A program made the position numbers and the translations under genes. Below the pieces are notes generated by a model. It had not been told where the DNA came from and searched no databases. It saw only the letters and a program-made list of their open reading frames with translations. From contig NC_090170.1 in assembly GCF_017916325.1 (NCBI RefSeq), positions 870,001 to 934,000 on the forward strand: 64,000 nt of DNA, given 5' to 3'. Of this stretch, positions 1-9,700 are shown one piece after another. The stretch is from Leishmania martiniquensis. Its lineage: Eukaryota > Euglenozoa > Kinetoplastea > Trypanosomatida > Trypanosomatidae. Numbering within the stretch: position 1 is the stretch's first letter; the number at the start of each line of letters is the position of its first letter.

Positions 1-246
1 TGCCGAGAGCATGGGCGTGGGGTTGTGGAGATGTTGTGTTTCTAACGTAGTCTCCTCCTCGGCGTTGCCCTCAGCTTGCGCGATCTCGGTGTGTCTTGTC
101 GTGCCCCCCCTCGTCCCCTCACCCTTGCGTGCTCTCCCGTCCGCTCTTTCTCCGCCCCTGTACTCACCTTACCCCTTCCTCACCCCAATCTCCTTTTTTT
201 TTGCAGCCACTCTTCTCCTTCACGTGCCCTCCATTTCATGTCTTCG

Positions 247-286
247 TATATATATATATATATGTGTGTGTGTCTGTGTGTGTGCC
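247..286. repeat. (TA)n/(TG)n microsatellite
   Basis: An alternating TA run passes directly into a TG run. It is the first of three dinucleotide tracts in 230 bases and is typical of trypanosomatid spacers. Confidence 0.9.
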
Positions 287-367
287 TACTCTTCTACCTC
301 TTTCTCTATATATTCTGCCTCTACGATAGACGATATACCGCGGTATGTATTACATGTGTATACATAG

Positions 368-401
368 TATATATATATATGTATTATATATATATATATA
401 C
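368..401. repeat. (TA)n microsatellite, interrupted
   Basis: Two TA runs are separated by a short GTATTA interruption. The tract is self-complementary, so it could extrude as a cruciform or form a hairpin in RNA. Confidence 0.9.
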
Positions 402-434
402 TCGTGTATGCTGTAGGAGTAGAATAGATAAAGG

Positions 435-478
435 CGCGCGCACACACACACACGCACACACACATATATATATTATAC
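435..478. repeat. (CA)n/(TA)n microsatellite
   Basis: A GC and CA run interrupted by CACG passes into TATATATATTATA. The CA part is complementary to the TG tract at 265-286, so the transcript could fold the two together. Confidence 0.85.
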
Positions 479-1423
479 ATATTATATTTATTACCTTTTT
501 TTGATTTTCTTCTGTATTGCTGCGCTTTGCTTTCCTTTGATTTTTGCTTGCGTGTGCGGTTCTCCTCTTTCCTCCCTCTGTTCTACATGCCTGTGAAAGT
601 AAGCAGGCAAAGGAAGAAAAAACAAAACAGCAACAAATCTCAACAGCAAGTGCACATTTTAACATGGATGAACGGGAGAGGAGGCCGTAGAGAGAGAGGG
701 ACTGACTAGACTTTTCACTCTCTTCTATGTACACTTTCCCTCCTGGTTTATCGCGCACCTGAAGTGGTCGACCAGCTCCGACGTGCGCGCAGGCATGCAA
801 GAGATTGCCCTCTTCTCCCCTGCACTCGAACCTGCAAAGACTCAAGCGCTAGAGGTAAGCGAACGCTCGGCTAAAAGAGTGGGGTGGGGGGAGCACCCTT
901 GAACAGCGTTTCATCTGCAGCGTGGAGTGGCCGCCTCTCCTCCCCCACTGTTGTCTAGGTTGTTCTTGTTGCCTCTAACACACTAGGCTCTCTACGTGCT
1001 TCGCTGGCTCCTTCCGTAGTCGCCGCCGCTGATCTCGTCTTGGCTCTCTCGAGCACTCTCTACCGCTCTCTCCCTGTCTCGCTGTGCGTCACCCTTTGAT
1101 AGGATCGTGGTTATACGTGCGTGCATGCGGCTTATACGCCCTAGACGTCTGTGCGGCAGTCAAAACACTTCTGTTCCCTCTGTTCTTCCCTTATAGGAGA
1201 GGCGATTCGCGCGAGGAAAGGCATCGATACACCGTCGTTGGGCAAGGCAAGCCTTTTTCTCCACAGCTGACGGTCATTTCAGTTCGGCCGCGACCCTCAC
1301 CTTTTATTTTTATTGGCTATGGATTGCGTGTATGAAGGCCTTTTATAACCGATCTGTAGATATTACGCCACTCATACACGCCTTAACTGCCTTTACAGCG
1401 AGTGTTCACTTCTTATTGCAGCC

Positions 1424-2299
1424 ATGCTGCGAGGCTGCCGTGTCCTTCGCTTCCGCATGAAGTATGGGAGCATGTACGTCGACTACAAGGTCATGTCCCG
1501 CAACCATCGTCGCTCGATTCGTGTGGAGGATGCCTTAGTCGACCCTCTGCTGCCCACCACGGTAGTGCCGCTCCATTGGCTGGAGCAGCTTCGATGCCCG
1601 TCGACACGTCTCATCACCGGTTACCACACGGAAGAGGCGGTGTATTCCCAGCCAAACTACGGCGATCGTGTTGAGCGCAGGAGCGTGACTTTGTTCTCGC
1701 ACGCTGCGGCAGCGAAAACGGCAGACACAGGCGCTCACGCCAATGCGATACGGGCGGGCCCAGTAGTGCTCTACATCACTGGGCAGAGCAATCCTGTTGT
1801 TTTGAACCCCCTTTTCGTGCAGCCGGACGAGTGGGGTCTGACTCGATCAAACGGCGAATTGGACCTACGCATCGGCATGGATGCTATTGAGCAGTGCTCC
1901 CTGTACGCAGAGCTCCGTCCGGGTGGCCTGCTCTACGCTAAGCTGCCGCACGCAAGCCTGACAGAGGCGATGGAGCCGGTGCAGGACACTCTCAAGCGCT
2001 ACGGCATGAGGTGCGGCTTGGCAGAGTCGCCGTTGGTGCCACGACCGTGGACGCGCATGCGCTACATGTTCATCGACGAGCTGCAGCGCGGCCCGAAGAT
2101 GACCGAGTTTGTAGGGTACAACCCGCGCAGTGGAACTCAATGGCGCTTCTCGCAGCACGCAAAGTACTTTCGCACAGGCATCTGGCGCGAGATCATTCGA
2201 CGTAACGAGATGAACGATGGACTGCACGCCCACAGCAGCTGGCAGAAGTCGCCGCAGCAGGCGGTGCCGGAGGTCAGCTTCCTCGCGCCGTACCCGTAA
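1424..2299 (+). CDS. Conserved-looking hypothetical protein, 291 aa
   Basis: I do not recognise this protein. It starts at an ATG and ends at TAA, 291 residues, with even composition and none of the low-complexity runs that mark false frames in this window. The N-terminus (MLRGCRVLRFRMKYG) is basic with no acidic residue for about the first 18 positions, which would suit a mitochondrial targeting sequence; this is inference. The body has alternating hydrophobic and charged stretches (around residues 120-150 and 165-215) suggesting a folded globular protein with no membrane segment. The C-terminus is rich in Arg, His and Trp and ends SFLAPYP. A small mitochondrial protein such as a lineage-specific ribosomal or RNA-processing subunit is one possibility, but no motif proves it. 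It is the first gene of the + strand series. Confidence 0.8.
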   Translation: MLRGCRVLRFRMKYGSMYVDYKVMSRNHRRSIRVEDALVDPLLPTTVVPLHWLEQLRCPSTRLITGYHTEEAVYSQPNYGDRVERRSVTLFSHAAAAKTADTGAHANAIRAGPVVLYITGQSNPVVLNPLFVQPDEWGLTRSNGELDLRIGMDAIEQCSLYAELRPGGLLYAKLPHASLTEAMEPVQDTLKRYGMRCGLAESPLVPRPWTRMRYMFIDELQRGPKMTEFVGYNPRSGTQWRFSQHAKYFRTGIWREIIRRNEMNDGLHAHSSWQKSPQQAVPEVSFLAPYP

Positions 2300-3219
2300 C
2301 CGCGGCGACTGCCGCTGGGAAGGAGTGTCACAGACATGTTCACCGAGGGTGACAAGATCCGCAGGCAGGCACGAATCAAGGTGAAGCAAGAGTGGTGCGG
2401 CGCCGGCTCCCTTGAATCGAGAGCACACCTATTCAGCATTTTCTGTTACGTGCCTGCGGTGCTCTTCACCTCGACACTCTTCTTTCCACTCCGCGGGGTA
2501 CTTTCTCTCTTTCGCATTACCTGCTCTGGAGTGAGTGAAAGAGGCTTGTTCAATTCGCGGTGTACGCGGTGAGTTTGGCACTTCTCCTTCTCTGTGTGTA
2601 TGTGTGTGCTCAAGTACCCGTGAGTTACGGTCACGTTTACTTTCCGCTCCTTGCACCCCTTCACGTGCCTAAAGAAGCGGGCAGACAACAAACACACAAG
2701 AAAAGCGAAGCCGACGCCTACCACACACAGCAAGGTAAGTGCAGCCTATGTGTGGTAGGCGTGTCCGGATTCCACGAGGAGGGGGACTCATGGAGGCAGC
2801 CAAGCGTCTTGCATGACCGGACAGAGGTGCTAAGACGGCACCGACGCCGATGACCTTCGCTGACTAGGCTCCGCCCTCCGTTGTGCTTCTGTGTACAAAG
2901 GAGAGGGAAAGGGGCGACGCTTCGGGAGTGGTGCCGCAGTCGCCGTCACCGTTTCACAGAAAGCGAGCAGCGAGTGAAGATTCGCCCCGTGGGGGTCATG
3001 CGGCTCTATTCTCCCTACCCACGGCGCCCGCATCTCACCTCTCTGCCTCCCCCTTTTTTCGTCAGATTTGTCGGCGCCCCTTCTTGGCAAGAGGCGCTGC
3101 GGCGAGCACAGGCGGAAAGAGACAAGAAAGGGTCTCATGGGGGTATCTGCGAAGGATAGAGCCGCTCTTTCGTCCCATCTGCGCTCGCCCACTCTGTGGA
3201 AACATCGCCTCCGCGCCTT
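2300..3219. other. Spacer between the first two genes
   Basis: There is no convincing gene. A pyrimidine tract at about 3036-3060 followed by AG at 3064-3065 is the best splice acceptor for the gene at 3220. The predicted leader then contains an upstream ATG at 3137. Confidence 0.6.
3064..3065 (+). promoter_or_regulatory. Predicted spliced-leader acceptor for the 3220 gene
   Basis: A C/T tract (about 3036-3060, ending in six T and a C) is followed by GTCAG. Use of this AG would give a leader of about 155 nt containing an ATG at 3137 that opens a 31-codon upstream frame. Confidence 0.45.
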
Positions 3220-3229
3220 ATGCCGCTGA
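3137..3229 (+). promoter_or_regulatory. Upstream ORF overlapping the main start codon
   Basis: The ATG at 3137 opens a frame that runs to TGA at 3227-3229, past the main ATG at 3220 and in a different frame. If the mRNA starts near 3066, scanning ribosomes would have to bypass it, so it could lower translation. If a later acceptor is used it is irrelevant. Confidence 0.35.
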
Positions 3230-4734
3230 GCACTTTATCACCGCACAATTTTGGGCGGCGCTTATGCCACCTGGGCTTTGCAGGGCCTTTGCAGCGCCGG
3301 TTCTGCACACACGCGGGCTTGCGGCCGCATCGATCACCAGCGTCACGGCAAGGCCGTCGCTTCTTGAAGAGGGCCGGCGCTGGCGCAGGAACTGGGCTCT
3401 TGAAACGAAACTTGTTGTCGCCTTTTGGGCATGTTCTGCAGGGCTCTTCACGTGGCCCACAAGGCTTCTTCGCGGAGCCGCTCGAGGCGTGGCTTTCCGT
3501 GCTTGCAGACTCCGTGCCCTTCTACAAGGACTGCCTCGTGATTTGCCCATCTACCGCATCACAGGTGCAGGTGCAGCACCTGTGGGACCGCTGTCGGCAG
3601 CACATTCCCTCTGCTCACATCGGTGCCCTATCCCTACGCAGGTGCAACACAGGCATTGCAGACGCCACAGATGCGGCTCGGGCTCTGCTGCCGCTGCCTA
3701 ACGCCACCTCTACGGAACCATCACGACTGCTGGTGCCTGGGCCGCCCGTACCGCACGGGGGCGGCGGGGGACATCTTACCAGCGCCTCTACTCCTCAAAT
3801 GCCTCCTCTGTACTCCCCGCTCGAGCGCGTCCCCCCGGGCTCTCTAGACATCATTGTGTTGGCAAGTAACGTCTTTGGTCATGAGATGCTCTTCGACTCC
3901 CCGTGGCACTTATCCCTCGCACACCGCGCTCTGCGCCCGCACGGCGTCGTTGCTATCTTTGGCCATGTCGCGGAAGCAAGGGTCGCTGCGCCGGAGTGGG
4001 CGGCAACGGATACGACGGATTACATTGAGAGCACACATCTGAGTGCTCGAGAAACATTGCAGCTGGCTGCCAGCAGCGGCTTTAACGAGGCTGGTTTGGA
4101 TGCTCACAACGAGCGCCATCTGCGCCGCGCGGTCGAGGTTCACGAGACGCTGCGCTCCGGTCACGCCGATGTCTTTTTCCCTTTCCCCAGCGTGCGCCGT
4201 CGCTGGTTGACATCGGAGTACGCCCTCCATCCCGCCCAACTGGCGGCGCACTACCGCGCGACTCCGCTGTATCAAACGCTGTACGGGCCAGCGGGATCCT
4301 TGTGGTGGAACAAAATGCGGTTCAGGGCAGACGCGCTAAAGCGGCAGCGGAAGGCTGCATCGGTGGCGGGGGGCGACGAAGAGGACTTCTTCGTGGATAT
4401 TACCGAAGCTGCTCTGGATGGGGGTTTAAGCGCAGGCCAGAGTGCCGAGAGTTCTCTGGAGGACCTCTTTTTAACATGGTCACCGCTTGGCGTGCACCGC
4501 CGCCGCGGTGTGGACGATCCGCTAGACGCACTGCAAGCCATTCTCGACGCCAGTGCCGCTGCAGACAATATGGCTGCTGCGCAGCCGCCGTTGCGGGTGC
4601 AGCTTCACCATTTTGTGGTGACTTGCAGTGTGCGTAGCATTAATGCGGCGCCCTCGCCAGAGGGGAGGACCAGACTACCCGAAAATCGCTTTACAGCGCT
4701 TGGGGCCGCTTCCTCACTGCAAGCGAAAGGCTGA
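3220..4734 (+). CDS. Methyltransferase-like protein, probably mitochondrial, 504 aa
   Basis: The open frame extends a few codons upstream, but the first ATG is at 3220. The N-terminal ~70 residues are rich in Arg, Ser, Leu and Gly with almost no acidic residues, like a mitochondrial presequence. Residues ~95-260 look like a class I SAM-methyltransferase fold: a strand (DCLVICPST), an acid-containing strand (GSLDIIVLASNVFGHE) and a typical post-core segment (AHRALRPHGVVAIFGH), where 'ALRPxGxxAIxGH' recalls small-molecule and ubiquinone/Crg1-like methyltransferases. The usual glycine-rich SAM loop is not obvious; the expected strand reads VICPSTASQVQ instead. A Gly/Pro-rich insert lies near residues 178-195, and the C-terminal third has a long charged linker. 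It may therefore be a degenerate or non-catalytic methyltransferase. The substrate is unknown. Confidence 0.7.
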   Translation: MPLSTLSPHNFGRRLCHLGFAGPLQRRFCTHAGLRPHRSPASRQGRRFLKRAGAGAGTGLLKRNLLSPFGHVLQGSSRGPQGFFAEPLEAWLSVLADSVPFYKDCLVICPSTASQVQVQHLWDRCRQHIPSAHIGALSLRRCNTGIADATDAARALLPLPNATSTEPSRLLVPGPPVPHGGGGGHLTSASTPQMPPLYSPLERVPPGSLDIIVLASNVFGHEMLFDSPWHLSLAHRALRPHGVVAIFGHVAEARVAAPEWAATDTTDYIESTHLSARETLQLAASSGFNEAGLDAHNERHLRRAVEVHETLRSGHADVFFPFPSVRRRWLTSEYALHPAQLAAHYRATPLYQTLYGPAGSLWWNKMRFRADALKRQRKAASVAGGDEEDFFVDITEAALDGGLSAGQSAESSLEDLFLTWSPLGVHRRRGVDDPLDALQAILDASAAADNMAAAQPPLRVQLHHFVVTCSVRSINAAPSPEGRTRLPENRFTALGAASSLQAKG

Positions 4735-6703
4735 AAGCGCGTGATTTACGATGAAACTTCCGCGACTTGAGGGGCAGCGCTCTGGCGGGCGATCGAGTGT
4801 TCATGTGCGTTTGGCGCCCTCTCTAAATGGGGGCGTGGGCATTTATGCGGATGAGCAGCGGGCGCGCGAGGCTACCGCCCGACGTGTCTGTCGCATCCAC
4901 CTCAGATGACGTGCTGATGCCAGTTTCGTCGCCTTCGAGATCAGACGTTGATAGGGGTTTTCATCTCTTTCGCGGTAGGCGAGAGGGCACCGGGGCGGGG
5001 ACTAAAGCATGCAAAAAAGCTAAAAAAGATGATTGATAGACACACACACACACATACCCATGGAGGGCTGCCGAGTGTGTGTGTGTGTGTTGGGGGGAGG
5101 GAAAGAGTTGGTCGTTGCGTGCTCGCCTCGCCATGGCCCTCTGATTACTGGAGGGCTACTTTTCCTTTCCAAGGCCCTGACGCCATCCTTCTGCTCTGCC
5201 GCAGAATATCAACTCTCTCGCGCGCCGCCTCGGTTCGCCATTCATGCAGCTGCGTGACGTGGCGTCTCCCTCTTTCTGTTGTTCGAGTTGCTGTCACCCA
5301 GGACTGCGCTCAGAGAATTCTATGCAGCCTCTCTACCTCTCCTTCCTCCCTTCATCGCCCTCTGACTTTTCACACTATTGCTTTCGTGTGTGTGTGTGTG
5401 ACGCTGGAGCGCCGTCACGTGCCTGCATGCCCAGGATTTTGCTGAGGCATTTCCATGTCTCATGCTGCTTCCCCTATTTCGGTCGTTTCCTCTCGTTCTC
5501 CTGCCCTCTGCTACTGCTCGCTTGCCATCCAGTCGGGTCTGCACTGCCTCCGCTCGTTTCCGCGTCCTTGCGTTCGTTTTCTCTGACAAAGCGTGGGGCT
5601 GGGTCCACGTGGCAGGCCCGTCCGCTTGCAGCGCTACAGCTACACCATCAAACGCCCACGTCATCAATATACATTTGCACAGTTGAATTTGCCTTGTGCT
5701 CTTCTTTCTAGATCATCGCCGTCTACAGCTGTGCGCTCCATCTCACCCCCTCCTTTCTCAAATTCTCGGAAGGTGCGCACGCGTGCGTGTTTTTTTTTTT
5801 TCGTCGTTACCTTACCCCCACTTGGTGTCCTCGAGAACTCTGGCGCGAGCCTTCGTTTCTCTGTAGTGGCTCTTGCCGGCTCCTCTGAACTGCTCGTTGG
5901 CTTTCGTGCTGCGCACCAGCGGCGCCAATCACCCGCACCTTTTTGCTGTCAAGATCTAACATTCAGCTCTCTTTGTTTCACATTAGCTGTTCTCCTTTCG
6001 GTGGAGATTTTCTCTCGTTGTCTCTCTGCCTTGCCGGTCTTTTACGCTCGCCTTCTTGGTCGCGCTTCTGTCGAGTGACTCCCTCTCGGCGCGTCGCTAC
6101 CGCCGGGTGTGATGATGTCGGCCTGTCTGCAGTGTTCATCCCAGACTATTTATTTTGCCCTTCATTGGACACACTTTCCCCCCGCCTCAACACGCACGGG
6201 CGCACACGCGCACACAGACGTCCGAAATTTTACCTTCGCAATATCTGAATCGGAGAGCGAAGCTTGCACGTCGTGGCGTATGCTCGTGGATCGGCACCTA
6301 CACTGACCCAACTTGTTGTAAGCCGCCTGAAACAACAGCAGCCTCAGCGCAGCTTCGCCCATCCCCTGACTAGCGCTCCCCCCACCTGCAGAGGTTTTCT
6401 TCGCTCGGTGCTGCTTAGTCAACAGTTTCTCTTTCCCGTGGCAGTGATCCTTCCCTACACACACACATATATATATAGCGATTTACAGCGCGACATCTCT
6501 TGCTTCCACCCCCACCCCCTCCCCCCAACATCACCTTTACACGCCTTGGGCAGGCACCCCGGGTCAGCGGTGCTGCATGCGTGCACTTGAGTCGCTGAGC
6601 GTGGGCGCGCCCATAGTCAAGTCGAGATCAGAAGATCTCTGCGCGGCGGAGCGAGGGAAGGTGAGGGAGAGAGAGAGTGAGGTGACGGCGAAGCTCGATC
6701 ACG
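4735..6703. other. 2 kb spacer/UTR upstream of the ATG2-like gene
   Basis: No gene is supported; the frames here are pyrimidine-rich and low in complexity. CA and GT runs lie at about 5040-5057 and 5076-5090, with shorter GT runs near 5388. A strong pyrimidine tract at about 6498-6535 leads to AG at 6552-6553. Confidence 0.65.
6552..6553 (+). promoter_or_regulatory. Predicted spliced-leader acceptor for the ATG2-like gene
   Basis: A long C-rich tract (about 6500-6536) is followed after a short gap by GGGCAG. Use of this AG gives a leader of about 150 nt before the ATG at 6704. Confidence 0.5.
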
Positions 6704-9700
6704 ATGAACTTTGTGAACACCTATCTGCTTCTTCCACTGCAGCGCAAGATTTTCAAAAACTTTGGCCATTATGACTATCAGACAAGCACGTTCCACCTCA
6801 ACGAGGAACGGGTGAACGAAGTTTTCTTCGACCCTGCGTATAATCCTTTTGTTGACGTGCTGCGTGCGACGTCGCACGCATCGGCGGTCGCGTCGTCGAA
6901 AGCGGCGGCGGCGGCGGAGCAGCAGCGCCAGCACCAGCGCGCCTTCTCCCCTGTCACGGCGCGAGGGCGGAACACTACCATTGATGGCACTCCTGGTCTG
7001 CGAACGACTCGAGCGGGGTCATGCCAACCCTGCAATGAGGGGGTCTGCAATCAAGCCGCAACGGTTACTGTGACGGAAGAGGCGGAGAGGGGTAGAGAGT
7101 TCGCGGCCAGCGCGCGATGCCCCCCACAGGTGCGACTGCTCCGCGGCGGGATCCGCTCCGCTGGGCTTTTGTCGTTCCTCCGCCAAGTCACGACGCAGAA
7201 ATCGCTGACGGTGGAGTCGATCGATTTGGTCTTTGAGGTGACCACGGCGACAATGGCTGATTCGACTGCCGCCTCGCACGGAGAGGATCCCTCTTTGGTG
7301 CCTCCACCCGCAAGTGTACCGCAAGATGCTGCGGGCGATACTGCACATAGGGAAGACGACGCACTTCTCGAAGACCCAGCAGCGGCAGGGCTGCCTGCTT
7401 TGGACGAGGACGAAGAGGTGGCGCGTGGGCTGCAGCACTTGCCCACTTCTGGATGGCCTAGATGCGGCGAAATGGCGGCGCTGGCACGGTCGTACTCCAT
7501 CGAGGATTACTCATGGCTACAGGGCGAGGCAGGTGATCCAGGCAGCTCAACCGACTCGGCAGGGGTGGACTCTGAAGACTCAGATACGGAACCCCAGCCA
7601 CTAAACGCTGCCGGCGCAGCGAGGCCGGGAACTCCGAAGGATAGCTCGGTCACGCAATTTCACTCGGTGGGGGAACTGATGACATACCTTAAGCAGCAGC
7701 TGCAAGGCTTGACAGTAGGCGTGGAGGATGTGCGCCTCACCTTCTGCGTCCCACCCGCAGGGGCCCGCGAGTCACTAGTGGACAACACAGACTCTGCATG
7801 CCGCCGCAGTGGGCGACCGCATGTGGGCGCACGAGCGGGTGCCGCAGGGGCACCGCTGCACGTGTGCCGTGGCACACGCGTGCTGCATCTGTCGTGCCGT
7901 CGAGGGCTTCGCCTCACGGTGGACGAATCCAGCGGGGCGGCCGTGGAAGAGATGCAATGCACGGCGAGCATCCAGGATTGGCAGTGCTACGCTCACGTCA
8001 TGAAAGCCGATGGCCCGCTGCCGTCTGAGTTTTCTCTGGACGATTTGTTTTTTGCGACGTCCGCAACACACACCGCGGGGAGCGCGGCGAAGTCGATGGG
8101 GGTATCAGCAGGGAATGAACGTGAGCCCGCTGCTTGTGCACCCATCACGGTGCGCGTCGCCCGTCGCGGTGCCGGCGCAGCTGCCAACGCTGGGGCTAAT
8201 TTGCCCAGCCTCTCACCATTCTCTGCAGATGCGCCGCTGCCGCCAAGGGTTCTTGTCGACGTGGTTGCGGCTGAAGGCTGGAGCATCGTCCTATCTGCAG
8301 TGCAGATGGCAAATCTGGTGAGCATGATCAGGCAGGTTATGAGCGAGGCAACAGATTATGAGAAGGACGCCGCTTCCACAGGGCACTTCTCTGCGTTCGC
8401 TTCAACGAGGGAGCCCTCCAGCACCACAGCAGAGCAGGAGAAGCAGGTATCGGCAACGCCGCTAGACTCTGGCCAGGCCGTCACTGCCGCCGCCATGACT
8501 GCCACACAACTGCGCGCTGCCGCCAAGTACATTAGCGTGCATTGTGGCGGGTGCTCTATCAGCTTGCTGACGCAGTCCGCCGTCGACGCGAACGCTGTGG
8601 CGTCTGCATGGCGCCGTGCGCTTCCTTCTCAGCAGCTTGCCCTTCTCGACCCGCGTTCGACCGACCCCCTCCAGAAACTGACTGCTGCCCCGACTCTACC
8701 CGTGTACGAGGTCCTCACCACGTCACACCTCACGTATGTCATGCGTGAGGTCGACATACTATTTCCAAACATCGATGCGGAGGCGCCCTCGCCATCCTCC
8801 ACCTCGTCGCCGACCGTCAGTGGCATTTTTCAGCAATCGGCGAGGAAGCGGAGGATTTACCGGCGCATATTTGACAACAGGCTGGCTGACCCTTCCGTTA
8901 CGGAGCAGCTCGCCAGAGCACACGCTGCGGCAGGCAACTCTGGCAGTGGCGCCGGGGCGAGTTTTTTCATGGGAGTTGGCTCGATCTCTTTCTTGGAGTA
9001 CCGCCACGCGGCTGCCTCGGCCAGGCAGTGCACCGCAGCACGCTCTCATTCGTCTTCTGCCGCTAACGCAGGCGGTCAGCCGTCCTTGTCGCCGCTACTG
9101 GGGCACTCGGTTCGACCCGCGCAGCTTATGCACGCGGAGCGTAGCCCATACGCCTTGGTCCTCTTTCACCGTTCCTCCCCGTTACTGCCCCAAAAAGCGC
9201 CCGTCGCGGAGGTGGTGGCCCAACCCCAGCCACCCTGCTTCCGCATCTACCAGGAGACTGTTGTCGTGGGCGTGGCCAATATCTCCGTCCAACTCGACCC
9301 CGGACTGGTGGAGGCTCTGGCGATATACGGCACCGCGATCGAGGAGCTGATCCGCCGCATAGGGGGTGCTCAGCAGGGGTGCGAAACGGAACCCTATGGC
9401 ACAGCAGAGGTGCCCACTGGCGTGACCGGCTCATCGACTCGCACGCTCTCTTCGCCGCCATTATCAGCACCTTCTACATCGCCGCGGGTTCATACTCGCA
9501 GCTCTGTCAAGGTACTCCTGGAGAGCGTTGATGGGTCTATTCGGTTCCCTATCGAGCCTAACGGGACCACGGCCTCACCAGAGCACCCAACCGATCGCGC
9601 ACATGGTGTCTCTGCGTCCACAGCATCCACCGCCTCAGCTTCAAGCGAGCCACAGCCGTTTTTACTTGCACGTCTCCTGCAACGCTTGCGCGACTCGAGC

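Larger units (their letters stand above)
1..1423. other. Intergenic/UTR spacer with dense TA, TG and CA microsatellites
   Basis: I find no convincing gene here. The first ~700 bases are pyrimidine-rich and carry several dinucleotide tracts. The rest is mixed and probably combines the 3' UTR of a gene left of the window with the 5' UTR of the gene at 1424. A pyrimidine stretch at about 1168-1192 followed by AG at 1195-1196 could be a splice acceptor. However, out-of-frame ATGs at 1319 and 1332 would then lie in the leader, so the closer AGs at 1397-1398 or 1420-1421 are also possible. Confidence 0.6.

Noticed and set aside
2883..3701. 272-codon frame overlapping the methyltransferase-like gene
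   Set aside because: It is a shadow in another frame of the 3220 gene and its leader; the 3220 frame has the coherent fold pattern and the longer length.
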